Source of the DNA: Herbaspirillum rhizosphaerae
Lineage (GTDB): Bacteria > Pseudomonadota > Gammaproteobacteria > Burkholderiales > Burkholderiaceae_D
Length of the DNA: 42,782 bases
Assembly: GCF_001189965.1 (NCBI RefSeq)
Contig: NZ_LFLU01000026.1
Span: forward strand, 1 to 42,782
Direction: 5' to 3'
The notes under the pieces are model-generated. The model had not been told where the DNA came from, made no database searches, and saw only the letters and a list, made by a program, of their open reading frames with translations. Made by a program: the position numbers and the translations under genes. This document shows positions 1 through 7,584 of the stretch, in pieces. Position 1 is the stretch's first letter. Each line of letters begins with the position of its first letter.

Positions 1-1
1 C

Positions 2-127
2 GCACCGACCTTGCTGTCGCGTCGTCGCATCAACGCTGAACACCAGATCGAAATCGTGGGTGAAAAATTACGTTCGATGATGCCTTGGATCAAAGCCAAT
101 AAACTCGTGGACCAATCGAAGAACTAA
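2..127 (+). CDS. C-terminal end of an unrecognised protein (5' end outside window)
   Basis: Frame 2 is open from the left edge of the window to a TAA at 125-127. It encodes about 41 residues ending in KLVDQSKN, rich in basic residues and with an MMPW motif. A dispersed repeat and then a strong rho-independent terminator follow the stop codon, which supports a genuine gene end here. I cannot assign a family from so short a tail. No signal peptide or domain can be judged. Confidence 0.6.
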   Translation, partial: APTLLSRRRINAEHQIEIVGEKLRSMMPWIKANKLVDQSKN

Positions 128-143
128 GCCATCTCTCAAAACT

Positions 144-189
144 GTCGTTCCAACGAAAGTGGGAACCGAGTGTCGTGAAGACGGTTGAA
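144..189. repeat. Dispersed intergenic repeat, copy 1 (GAAA-loop hairpin)
   Basis: This stretch closely matches 42615-42660 at the other end of the window. It holds the hairpin TTCCAAC-GAAA-GTGGGAA (148-165), which has one mismatch; the second copy has a perfect stem. A shared tail GTGTCGTGA follows. Both copies are intergenic, so I infer a small dispersed repeat family. Only two copies can be seen here. Confidence 0.6.
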
Positions 190-190
190 G

Positions 191-216
191 AAAAGGACGC
201 CTTGGCGTCCTTTTTT
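191..216 (+). terminator. Rho-independent terminator
   Basis: The stem GGACGC (195-200), loop CTTG and stem GCGTCC (205-210) are followed by six T (211-216). AAAA precedes the stem. It ends the unrecognised upstream gene. Confidence 0.85.
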
Positions 217-272
217 ATTTCGGGGTATCTTTATGAGCCTTATCCTGTTCATCACCTACTGAGGAGACACCA

Positions 273-908
273 GTGCAACTGATCGGCATGCTCGATTCCC
301 CCTATGTCCGCCGCGCCGCCATTTCTTTGCAATTGCTCGGCTTGCCGTTCGAACATCAGTCAATCTCGGTGTTCAGCACTTTCGATCGCTTCCGTGAAAT
401 CAATCCGCTGGTGAAGGCGCCTTCGCTGATCTGCGACGACGGCATGGTGCTGATGGATTCGATACTGATCACGCAATACGCCGAAGCATTTCCTCAGAAG
501 AAGCGCAGTTTGCTGCCGGCCGATCTGGGCGAGTTGCAACGCGCCTTGCGCATCATCGGCCTGGCGATGACGGCGTGCGAGAAGAGTGTGCAGATTGTCT
601 ATGAACACAAACTGCGACCCGCCGAGAAGTTGCACCAGCCTTGGCTGACGCGCGTGTCCGGCCAATTGCTGGAAGCGTACAAGGCACTGGAAGATGAGTT
701 CACCAAGCGGCCACGTGCGGTGACCAGCGCCACCATCGATCAGGCTACGCTGACCACTGCAGTGGCCTGGTTCTTCAGCCAGCAACTGGTCGCCGACGTC
801 GTGCCGGCGGCCGATTACCCTGCACTGGCTGCTTTGTCGGAAGCTGCGGAATCATTGCCCGAGTTCGTTGCCGCGCCGTATGGCGACGGTATCTGTCACG
901 TGCATTGA
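273..908 (+). CDS. Glutathione S-transferase family protein
   Basis: A 211-residue cytosolic GST-like protein that probably conjugates or reduces small substrates with glutathione; the substrate is unknown. The N-terminal thioredoxin-fold half shows the DSPYVRR start of the glutathione site (8-14), the cis-proline of KAPSL at P50 and the Asp-Ser pair DS at 62-63 that binds the gamma-glutamyl group. The rest is the helical C-terminal domain. The start is GTG at 273, chosen because GAGGAG at 261-266 is ideally spaced. It converges on a glutathione peroxidase gene only 6 bp away, so both neighbours use glutathione. The family is clear; the specific role is not. Confidence 0.88.
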   Translation: MQLIGMLDSPYVRRAAISLQLLGLPFEHQSISVFSTFDRFREINPLVKAPSLICDDGMVLMDSILITQYAEAFPQKKRSLLPADLGELQRALRIIGLAMTACEKSVQIVYEHKLRPAEKLHQPWLTRVSGQLLEAYKALEDEFTKRPRAVTSATIDQATLTTAVAWFFSQQLVADVVPAADYPALAALSEAAESLPEFVAAPYGDGICHVH

Positions 909-914
909 ACAGTC

Positions 915-1400
915 TTATTCAGCCAGCAGCTTTTCAATGTCGGCCACCATGTCTTCCGGTTTGGTGGCCGGCGCATAGCGCTTGAAGACGGTGCCGTTCT
1001 TGCGCACCAGGAATTTGGTGAAATTCCATTTGATGGCCTTGCTGCCTAGCAGGCCGGGCGCTTCCGCCTTGATGTAGGTGAACAGCGGGTCGGCCTTGTC
1101 GCCGTTGACGTCGATCTTGGCGAACAGCGGAAAACTGACGCCGTAGTTCTTTTCGCAGAAGGCACCGATCTCTTCCGCCGTGCCCGGTTCCTGGCCGCCG
1201 AACTGGTTGCAGGGGAAGCCGAGCACTTCGACGCCCTTGTCCTTGAATTCGCGGTAGATCTTTTCCAGGCCCTGATACTGCGGCGTGAACCCGCATTTGC
1301 TGGCGGTGTTGACGATCAGGACGACTTTGCCGCGATACTGATCCAGCGCGGTCGGCGTGTTGTCGGGCAGGGCGGGCTGGAAGTCGTAGATGGTGGGCAT
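915..1400 (-). CDS. Glutathione peroxidase (cysteine type)
   Basis: A 161-residue thioredoxin-fold peroxidase of the GPX/BtuE family that reduces hydroperoxides with glutathione or thioredoxin. The peroxidatic cysteine is C36 in NTASKCGFTP (a Cys, not selenocysteine, enzyme). Signature 2 is GFPCNQFGGQEPG (61-73), and Q70 and W125-N126 complete the usual Cys-Gln-Trp-Asn tetrad. C64 and C82 are candidates for the resolving cysteine. The ORF is open further upstream, but the start at 1400 (MPTIYDF) fits the family and has GAGGAC eight or nine bases before it. No signal peptide is seen, so it is cytoplasmic. Confidence 0.95.
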   Translation of the reverse strand: MPTIYDFQPALPDNTPTALDQYRGKVVLIVNTASKCGFTPQYQGLEKIYREFKDKGVEVLGFPCNQFGGQEPGTAEEIGAFCEKNYGVSFPLFAKIDVNGDKADPLFTYIKAEAPGLLGSKAIKWNFTKFLVRKNGTVFKRYAPATKPEDMVADIEKLLAE

Positions 1401-1464
1401 GATGTCCTCGTCGCGGTAAGTGAAAGAATGACGTCCATGATAGCCCATGGGCTATCACCGGGCT

Positions 1465-2505
1465 TCAGGCAAACTGCTCGGGGCTTCTGGCTGCCGCGCG
1501 CGCCGTCTCCGCGGTAATCAATTCCTTGCGCAGCAATTCGGCCAGGCCGTGATCCAGCGTCTGCATGCCGGCGCCCGCCGAGGTTTGCATGACCGATATC
1601 ATTTGTGCAACCTTGCCTTCGCGGATCAGGTTGCGGATGGCGGGTGTGCCGAGCATGATTTCGTGTGCGGCGATGCGGCCGTCGCCGGCTTTGGTTTTCA
1701 GCAGCACTTGCGAGACGACGGCGCTCAGCGATTCCGACAGCATGCTGCGGACCATTTCCTTTTCTTCTCCGGGAAATACGTCGACGATGCGGTCGACGCT
1801 TTTGGCGGCGGAGGAGGTATGCAGTGTGGCCAGCACCAGATGGCCGGTTTCGGCTGCGGTCAGCGCCAGGCGTATGGTGTCGAGGTCGCGCAGTTCGCCG
1901 ACCAGGATGACATCCGGGTCCTCGCGTAAGGCCGAGCGCAGCGCATTGGCGAAGGAATGCGTATGAGCGCCGACTGCGCGCTGGTTGATCAGGCTTTTGT
2001 CCGATGTATGCACGAACTCGATGGGATCTTCGATCGTCAGGATGTGGGCGGGGTGATGCGCATTGATGTGGCGGATCATGGCGGCCAGCGTGGTCGATTT
2101 GCCGGAACCGGTGGGACCGGTGACCAGGATCAGGCCTTGCCGGCGCAGCGCCAGTTCGCTCAGCACCGGCGGGGCGCCGAGTTCCGCCAGGCTCGGGATC
2201 GCGTGCGGAATGGTGCGAATGACCGCTGCCGGGCCGCGCACCTGATGGAAGGCATTGACGCGAAAGCGCGCCAGTCCGGCGTTGTCGATGGCGAAGTCGC
2301 ACTCCAGGTCGCGGCGATAAGCATCGGCCTGGGTCTGATCCATGATGGCGTCGAGCATATGGCCGATTTCCTGCGCCGCCAATGCGGGCAGATTGATGCG
2401 CCGTATATCGCCGCGTATGCGCAGCATGGGCGGTAAACCGGTGGAAAGATGCAGGTCGGAAGCGTGATTCTTGACTGAAAAGGCGAGCAGGTCGGGAATG
2501 TCCAT
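1465..2505 (-). CDS. pilT: Type IV pilus retraction ATPase PilT
   Basis: A 346-residue hexameric secretion ATPase that depolymerises type IV pili for twitching motility and DNA uptake. An N-terminal PAS-like region with SDLHLS (16-21) leads to Walker A GPTGSGKS (130-137), the Asp box EDPIEFVH, Walker B LVGELRD and the His box GHLVLATLHT. Length and start (MDIPDLLAFSVKNHASD) match PilT better than PilU, which is longer. It diverges from yggS with 51 bp between starts. The pilT / yggS-proC arrangement is a widespread proteobacterial neighbourhood and supports the name. No pilU follows downstream on the same strand. Confidence 0.95.
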   Translation of the reverse strand: MDIPDLLAFSVKNHASDLHLSTGLPPMLRIRGDIRRINLPALAAQEIGHMLDAIMDQTQADAYRRDLECDFAIDNAGLARFRVNAFHQVRGPAAVIRTIPHAIPSLAELGAPPVLSELALRRQGLILVTGPTGSGKSTTLAAMIRHINAHHPAHILTIEDPIEFVHTSDKSLINQRAVGAHTHSFANALRSALREDPDVILVGELRDLDTIRLALTAAETGHLVLATLHTSSAAKSVDRIVDVFPGEEKEMVRSMLSESLSAVVSQVLLKTKAGDGRIAAHEIMLGTPAIRNLIREGKVAQMISVMQTSAGAGMQTLDHGLAELLRKELITAETARAAARSPEQFA

Positions 2506-2556
2506 TTATAATCTCTTGCAGAAAAACAGTGTTGTCCCTCCCCGAACCAAAGAATT

Positions 2557-3258
2557 ATGTCGTCAATCGCAAAACAGTTGCAAGTTGTTAACGCTCGTAT
2601 CGCCGTCGCCGCGCAAGCCGCAGGTCGCGATACGCAAGACATCCAGCTGCTCGCGGTGTCGAAGTTTTTTGATGTTTCGTCTGTATTGGACGCCGTGCGC
2701 GCCGGGCAGACCGCATTCGGCGAGAATTACGTCCAGGAAGCGCTCGACAAGATCGCCGCGCTGAAACTGGCGGCGCCGGAGGCCGTGGTTGCATGGCATT
2801 TCATCGGCCCGATCCAGAGCAACAAGACGCGCCAGATTGCAGAACATTTCGACTGGGTGCATTCGGTCGATCGCGAAAAAATCGCGCGCCGCTTGTCGGA
2901 ACAACGCCCGCCGGAATTGCCGCCATTGAATATCTGCCTGCAAGTCAACATCAGCGCCGAAGACAGCAAGAGCGGTTTGTCGCCCGACGAGTTGCTGCCG
3001 GTGGCGCAGGCGGTCGCCGCAATGCCGGGACTGCGTTTGCGCGGACTGATGGCGATCCCGGCGCCGACCGACGTGGAACAAGAACAGCGCGCGGCGTTCC
3101 GGCGCCTGCGTGAATTGTCGGCGCTGCTGCTTGGCAGCGGCATCGCCTGCGATACGCTGTCGATGGGGATGTCGGCCGACATGGATGCCGCCATCGCCGA
3201 AGGCGCAACGATCGTGCGCGTCGGCACGGCGATTTTCGGGCAGCGCCAGACCAGCTAA
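2557..3258 (+). CDS. yggS: PLP homeostasis protein, YggS/PROSC family
   Basis: A 233-residue alanine-racemase-like TIM-barrel protein that binds pyridoxal 5'-phosphate and buffers its cellular level; the family has no known catalytic activity. The PLP lysine is K36 in LLAVSKFF, the same number as in E. coli YggS. The family blocks FGENYVQE, WHFIGPIQSNK and SMGMSADMDAAI are all present; the last binds the phosphate. It is followed 42 bp later by proC, the usual partner. The Shine-Dalgarno before ATG 2557 is weak, but the N-terminus aligns with the family. Confidence 0.95.
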   Translation: MSSIAKQLQVVNARIAVAAQAAGRDTQDIQLLAVSKFFDVSSVLDAVRAGQTAFGENYVQEALDKIAALKLAAPEAVVAWHFIGPIQSNKTRQIAEHFDWVHSVDREKIARRLSEQRPPELPPLNICLQVNISAEDSKSGLSPDELLPVAQAVAAMPGLRLRGLMAIPAPTDVEQEQRAAFRRLRELSALLLGSGIACDTLSMGMSADMDAAIAEGATIVRVGTAIFGQRQTS

Positions 3259-3300
3259 CGTAGATAGAGTCATCCGCAGTTATCGATAGGAAGAAAGCAT

Positions 3301-4116
3301 ATGTTGAAGATAGGTTTCATTGGCGGCGGCAATATGGCCACTGCATTGATTGGCGGTCTCGCAGGCAAACTGACGGACGGCAAGAACATTCACGTCATTG
3401 ATCTCAATCCGGAATCGCTGCAAACACTTGCTCAGCGTTTCGGCGTCACCACGGCGCTGCAGGTGGACGACACGCTGGCGCAATGCGATGTCGTCGTGCT
3501 GGCGGTCAAGCCGCAGCAGATGCGCCAGGTGGCCGACAGTCTCAAGCCCTTCATCTCCACGCAACTGGTGCTGTCGATTGCCGCCGGCATCCGCAGCGCC
3601 GATCTGTCGCGCTGGCTCGGCGACCATCAGGCCATCGTGCGCGCCATGCCGAATACCCCGGCGCTGATCGGCAAAGGCATCACCGGCATGGCGGCCATGG
3701 CAGGCGTCAGTGTCGAGCAGCGCGCCGCTGCAGACGCCATCCTGCGCGCCGCCGGTGCGACCGTGTGGCTATCCAGCGAAGACCTGATAGATCCGGTGAC
3801 GGCGGTGTCGGGCAGCGGCCCGGCCTATGTGTTCTATTTCATGGAAGCCATGCAGCAGGCCGCGCTCGAGCTGGGGCTCACCGCCGAGCAAGGCGTCGAA
3901 CTGGCGAAGGCGACGTTTGCAGGTGCTGTCGAACTGGCGATCCGTTCGCCGGAGCCGCTGTCCCTGTTGCGCGAACGCGTGACGTCGAAGGGTGGCACGA
4001 CCTACGCGGCGCTCACCAGCATGGAAAACAATGGGATCAGGCAGCACATCATCACGGCCGTCAAGGCCGCCGCTGCCAGAGGGAAGGAATTGGGGGAGGA
4101 GTTTGGCAAGGATTAG
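3301..4116 (+). CDS. proC: Pyrroline-5-carboxylate reductase
   Basis: A 271-residue cytoplasmic enzyme for the last step of proline synthesis: NAD(P)H-dependent reduction of 1-pyrroline-5-carboxylate to L-proline. The Rossmann glycine motif GFIGGGNMATA is at 5-15, the VRAMPNTPA motif follows in mid-protein, and the C-terminal signature region holds VSGSGPAYVF and VTSKGGTTYAAL, which bind substrate in the dimer interface. AGGAAG lies seven bases before the ATG. It sits in a yggS-proC-lipoprotein gene row, with only 7 bp to the next start, so the three are probably co-transcribed. Confidence 0.97.
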   Translation: MLKIGFIGGGNMATALIGGLAGKLTDGKNIHVIDLNPESLQTLAQRFGVTTALQVDDTLAQCDVVVLAVKPQQMRQVADSLKPFISTQLVLSIAAGIRSADLSRWLGDHQAIVRAMPNTPALIGKGITGMAAMAGVSVEQRAAADAILRAAGATVWLSSEDLIDPVTAVSGSGPAYVFYFMEAMQQAALELGLTAEQGVELAKATFAGAVELAIRSPEPLSLLRERVTSKGGTTYAALTSMENNGIRQHIITAVKAAAARGKELGEEFGKD

Positions 4117-4123
4117 TCTGAAC

Positions 4124-4852
4124 GTGCGTCGATACAGTTGCATTTTTCTCGCAGTGCTGCTGGCAGCCTGCGCAGGCGCCCCGCAAGCGGATGGCGATTT
4201 TTATACGGTCAGAAAAGGCGACACGCTGATCGCTCTCGGCCGGTCATTCGGCCAGAGCTATCACGATCTGGCGGCGTGGAACAAGATTTCCGACAAGGAC
4301 GAGATCGAGGTCGGCCAGGTCTTGCGCATCAGGCCGCCGCCATCGGTGGCGCCGATTTCGCGCGCGCGTCCGGCGCGTCCGACCGAGTCGGGCGTGCGTG
4401 AACGCAAAGCGGCTGAGGCGAAGAAGGAAGCGGCCCCGGCAGCGCCTGCAACGTCGGCGGCGCCTTCAGTCGCTGAAGCCGAGCGCCTCAACTGGATGTG
4501 GCCGGCGCAGGGCAAACTCAGCCCGACCACCGACCGCAATCTGAAGGGAATCGATATCGTTGGCACCAGCAGCCAGCCGATCTGGGCTGCCGAAGCCGGC
4601 AAGGTGACATATGCCGGACGCGGTATCCGCGGCTACGGCAACATGATCATCATCCGACACAGCCGCACGTTGTTGTCGGTCTACGCCCACAACAAATCGA
4701 TCATGGTCAAGGAAGGGCAGACCGTCAATCGCGGCCAGCAGATCGCCGAGATGGGCGACAGCGACAGCAGTACGGTCAAGCTGTACTTCGAGATCCGCAG
4801 CAACGGCAAGCCGATCAATCCGACGCCGCTGCTGCCGAAGCCGCACAGTTGA
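4124..4852 (+). CDS. NlpD-like lipoprotein: LysM plus degenerate M23 (LytM) domain
   Basis: About 242 residues. A short lipoprotein signal ends in lipobox L13-A-A-C16. A LysM peptidoglycan-binding domain (about 27-70, YTVRKGDT to VGQVLRI) is followed by an Ala/Pro/Lys-rich linker and a C-terminal LytM domain (about 125-238). The LytM zinc ligands look lost: the GIDI segment has no preceding histidine, and the usual HxH is replaced by KLYFEIR. In E. coli NlpD such degenerate domains activate amidases rather than cut peptidoglycan, so I infer an amidase-activator role in the periplasm. GTG 4124 is chosen as start because it gives a proper signal peptide; in-frame codons upstream lie inside proC. 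Whether it is the NlpD orthologue or a paralogue cannot be decided. Confidence 0.85.
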   Translation: MRRYSCIFLAVLLAACAGAPQADGDFYTVRKGDTLIALGRSFGQSYHDLAAWNKISDKDEIEVGQVLRIRPPPSVAPISRARPARPTESGVRERKAAEAKKEAAPAAPATSAAPSVAEAERLNWMWPAQGKLSPTTDRNLKGIDIVGTSSQPIWAAEAGKVTYAGRGIRGYGNMIIIRHSRTLLSVYAHNKSIMVKEGQTVNRGQQIAEMGDSDSSTVKLYFEIRSNGKPINPTPLLPKPHS

Positions 4853-4853
4853 T

Positions 4854-4896
4854 ACCTGCTTGTGATCGGGGCTTCATCGCCGGATCGCAAACAGGT
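4854..4896. terminator. Hairpin between convergent genes, possible bidirectional terminator
   Basis: CCTGCTTGTGATC (4855-4867) pairs with GATCGCAAACAGG (4883-4895) with one mismatch and one G-U pair, and A4854-T4896 extends it. It lies between the convergent ends of the lipoprotein gene and ubiA. No T-tract follows, so termination is only inferred from position. Confidence 0.35.
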
Positions 4897-4907
4897 TGAA
4901 TGCAAGG

Positions 4908-5774
4908 TTAACGCAAGGCGTAGTCCAGCGCCACACCGGCAAACATCGCAGCGCCCAGCCAGTTGTTGTGCATGAACGCGGCGAAGCAGCCGGTGCGGTC
5001 GCGTTCATGGATCAGGCGATAGTGATACACCGCGCAGCCGGCGGCGACCAGCATGCCGAGGCTGAACCAGGTGCGCAAACCGTATTGCCAGCCCACCGCC
5101 CAGAACAGCCCCAGCGCGGCGACATAGCACAGCATCACCGCCAGCACGTCGAAGCGGCCGAAAGTAATTGCCGATGTTTTCATGCCCAACTTGATATCGT
5201 CGTCGCGGTCGACCATCGCGTACTCGGTGTCGTAGGCAACCGCCCAGAAGATGTTGGCGATCAGCATCAGCCACGCCGCCAGCGGCACCGCATCCTGCAC
5301 CGCCGCGAATCCCATCGGAATGCCGAAGCCGAACGCGATCCCCAGATAAGCCTGCGGAATCGCAAAGAAGCGTTTGAAGTAGGGATAGCTGCCGGCCACG
5401 ATCAGCGCCGCAACCGACAACTGTTTGGTCAGCCCGTTGAGCGGCAGGATCAGCAGGAAAGAAATCAACGCCAATACCCCGGCGACCATCAGTGCTTCCC
5501 AGCCTTTGATCTTGCCTGCCGTCAGCGGACGGTCGACGGTGCGTTTGACGTGCTTGTCGAAATCGCGGTCGGCGTAGTCGTTGATCGCGCAGCCGGCCGA
5601 ACGCATCAGAATTGTTCCCACCGTAAAGATCGCCACGATATGCCAGTCCGGACGACCATCCGACGCCAGCCAGACCGCCATCAGTGTCGGCCACAGCAAG
5701 AGCAGGATGCCGATGGGTTTGTGCAGGCGGATCAGCCGGAAGTAGAGATCGAGGCGCTGATTCAAGTGGTTCAT
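4908..5774 (-). CDS. ubiA: 4-hydroxybenzoate polyprenyltransferase
   Basis: A 288-residue integral membrane prenyltransferase that attaches the polyprenyl tail to 4-hydroxybenzoate in ubiquinone synthesis. The first Asp-rich motif NDYADRDFD (65-73) and the second, [12 protein letters not shown] (about 190-201), bind the Mg-pyrophosphate of the prenyl donor. The remainder is made of about eight or nine hydrophobic helices, as expected. The N-terminus ([15 protein letters not shown]) is typical. It stands alone on the minus strand; ubiC is not adjacent. Confidence 0.96.
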   Translation of the reverse strand: MNHLNQRLDLYFRLIRLHKPIGILLLLWPTLMAVWLASDGRPDWHIVAIFTVGTILMRSAGCAINDYADRDFDKHVKRTVDRPLTAGKIKGWEALMVAGVLALISFLLILPLNGLTKQLSVAALIVAGSYPYFKRFFAIPQAYLGIAFGFGIPMGFAAVQDAVPLAAWLMLIANIFWAVAYDTEYAMVDRDDDIKLGMKTSAITFGRFDVLAVMLCYVAALGLFWAVGWQYGLRTWFSLGMLVAAGCAVYHYRLIHERDRTGCFAAFMHNNWLGAAMFAGVALDYALR

Positions 5775-6070
5775 AAGTGATTCATGTCAGGCAGACAAGA
5801 GAAAAGCGTCATTATAAATGGTGGCTCAAGGGCGGGTCAGCGAGGGCGGACGGGCAAAGATTCCTGACAATGCCGACAGGAATCGGCAGAACTTTTTTTC
5901 ACCGGCTTTTTGCTGTCGTGAACAGTTGTAACAAGTGCTGTGAATTTTTGATCAAAAAAAGAAAAATTATTTGCGGACGGCCAAATTAGACGTTAATGTA
6001 CGCCCGGTGTAACGAGACAGTCACAATGACTTGATAACATCGGTCACCTTTTTTCGGGAGGATTACCCTA
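5775..6070. other. Intergenic region between ubiA and ugpB
   Basis: About 296 bp between divergent genes with no convincing gene. It is AT-rich around 5945-5975. A weak promoter toward ugpB could be TTGCGG with TAATGT 17 bases further on, but it matches the consensus poorly. GAGACAG (6014-6020) and ATGACTT (6026-6032) resemble the two halves of an inverted Pho box, but with a 5-base rather than 4-base spacer. A good Shine-Dalgarno, GGGAGGA, precedes ugpB. Confidence 0.4.
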
Positions 6071-7378
6071 ATGAAACTGCATCTGAAAGCCTTTGCAGCA
6101 GCCGCTGTGATGGCGACAATGACAAGCTCCGCTTACGCGGTTACTGAAATTTCGTGGTGGCATTCGATGACCGGCGCCCTGAGCGAACGCGTCAACACCA
6201 TGGCAGACGAATTCAACAAGAGCCAGTCCGATTACAAAGTTGTGCCGGTATACAAGGGTACTTACGATGAATCGATGGCAGCAGCGATTGCCGCTTATCG
6301 CGCAGGCAATGCTCCGGACATTCTGCAGATTTTTGAAGTCGGCACAGCGACCATGGTTTACTCCAAGGGCGCCATCAAGCCGGTCTATGAAGTGATGCAG
6401 CAAGCAGGCGAAAAGTTTGACCAGAACGCCTACGTGCCGGCCGTCTCCGGTTACTACTCGACCGCGAAGGGCATGATGTCCTTCCCGTTCAACAGCTCGA
6501 CCACGATCATGTTCTACAACAAGGACCTGTTCGCCAAGGCCGGTCTGGATCCGAACAAGCCGCCGGTCACCTGGCAAGAGTTCGTCGGCATGGCTGCCAA
6601 GATGAAGGCCAGCGGCGTCACCTGCCCTTACACCACCACATGGCAATCGTGGGTGCACCTGGAATCGTTCGCAGCATGGCACAACACTGAAACCGCTTCC
6701 AAGAGCAACGGTTTCGGCGGCCTCGATGCGCGCCTGAAGATCAATGGCCCGCTGCAAGTGCGCCATATCGAAAACATGTCCAACTGGGCCAAGCAAGGCT
6801 ACTTCATCTACGCAGGCCGCAAGGATGAAGCCAACGCCAAGTTCAACGCCGGCGAATGCGCAATCATCACCGGTTCGTCGTCCGCTTACGCCGATATCCG
6901 CAAGAACGCCAAGTTCAAGTTCGGCGTGGCACCGTTGCCGTACTACAGCGACGTTGCAGGCGCACCGCAAAACACCATCATCGGCGGCGCATCGCTGTGG
7001 GTCATGGGCGGCAAGAAAGCCGACGAGTACAAGGGCGTAGCGAAGTTCTTCACTTACCTGTCCAAGCCTGAAGTGCAAGCCAAGTGGCATCAGGAAACCG
7101 GCTACCTGCCGGTGACCAAGGCAGCTTACGAAATCACCCAGAAGTCCGGTTTCTATGAGCGCAATCCAGGCACCGACGTCGCCGTCAAGCAGATGATCGT
7201 CAAGACCACCGACAAATCGCGCGGTATCCGTCTGGGCAACTACGCACAGATCCGCACCGTGATCGACGAAGAGCTGGAAAACGTCTGGACCGGCAAGAAG
7301 ACACCGAAGGATGCGCTCGACAGCGCCGCCAAACGCGGTGACGAATTGCTGGCACGCTTCGAAAAAGCAAATAAATAA
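6071..7378 (+). CDS. ugpB: sn-Glycerol-3-phosphate ABC transporter, substrate-binding protein
   Basis: A 435-residue periplasmic solute-binding protein of ABC family 1. A cleavable signal peptide ends near AYA-VTEI (about residue 23), with no lipobox. The mature protein begins EISWWHSMTG and contains TYDESMAAAIAAYRAGNAPDI, the FNSSTTIMFYNKD block and IIGGASLWVM, all characteristic of UgpB, which binds glycerol-3-phosphate or glycerophosphodiesters. It heads a ugpBAEC row. The 206-bp gap to ugpA with two hairpins suggests it is made in excess of the membrane genes. ugpQ, the phosphodiesterase often found with it, is absent here. Confidence 0.93.
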   Translation: MKLHLKAFAAAAVMATMTSSAYAVTEISWWHSMTGALSERVNTMADEFNKSQSDYKVVPVYKGTYDESMAAAIAAYRAGNAPDILQIFEVGTATMVYSKGAIKPVYEVMQQAGEKFDQNAYVPAVSGYYSTAKGMMSFPFNSSTTIMFYNKDLFAKAGLDPNKPPVTWQEFVGMAAKMKASGVTCPYTTTWQSWVHLESFAAWHNTETASKSNGFGGLDARLKINGPLQVRHIENMSNWAKQGYFIYAGRKDEANAKFNAGECAIITGSSSAYADIRKNAKFKFGVAPLPYYSDVAGAPQNTIIGGASLWVMGGKKADEYKGVAKFFTYLSKPEVQAKWHQETGYLPVTKAAYEITQKSGFYERNPGTDVAVKQMIVKTTDKSRGIRLGNYAQIRTVIDEELENVWTGKKTPKDALDSAAKRGDELLARFEKANK

Positions 7379-7390
7379 AAATCGTATGAG

Positions 7391-7430
7391 CTGCATTCCC
7401 GGCGCTGACTTCAGGCAATCGGGAATGCAG
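7391..7430 (+). promoter_or_regulatory. Intercistronic hairpin 1 after ugpB
   Basis: CTGCATTCCCG (7391-7401) and CGGGAATGCAG (7420-7430) form a perfect 11-bp stem with an 18-base loop, followed by TTTCAG rather than a T-tract. It starts 13 bp after the ugpB stop. I infer either 3'-end protection of ugpB mRNA or partial termination. Confidence 0.6.
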
Positions 7431-7457
7431 TTTCAGCAAACGATGGCAAGACACTCA

Positions 7458-7477
7458 GCCCCGGCCCGCGCCGGGGC
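7458..7477 (+). promoter_or_regulatory. Intercistronic hairpin 2 between ugpB and ugpA
   Basis: GCCCCGGC (7458-7465), loop CCGC and GCCGGGGC (7470-7477) form a perfect 8-bp GC-only stem. There is no long T-tract directly after it. With hairpin 1 it fills the gap before ugpA and probably tunes the ratio of binding protein to permease. Confidence 0.6.
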
Positions 7478-7584
7478 GATGTATTTTCTAGCTGCTTGGA
7501 AAATGACTCGGCAATTTACCGATGCGGGATGTAAACGTTCTCGGCAATCCTGATGCCGCATCGCTTTTAGGGACATAAGCTATC

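Noticed and set aside
5777..5989. 70-codon frame in the ubiA-ugpB intergenic region
   Set aside because: No family resemblance or good ribosome site; it runs through AT-rich promoter-like DNA.
7311..7553. 80-codon frame overlapping the end of ugpB and the hairpins
   Set aside because: It spans both intercistronic stem-loops and the ugpB end in another frame; no supporting feature.
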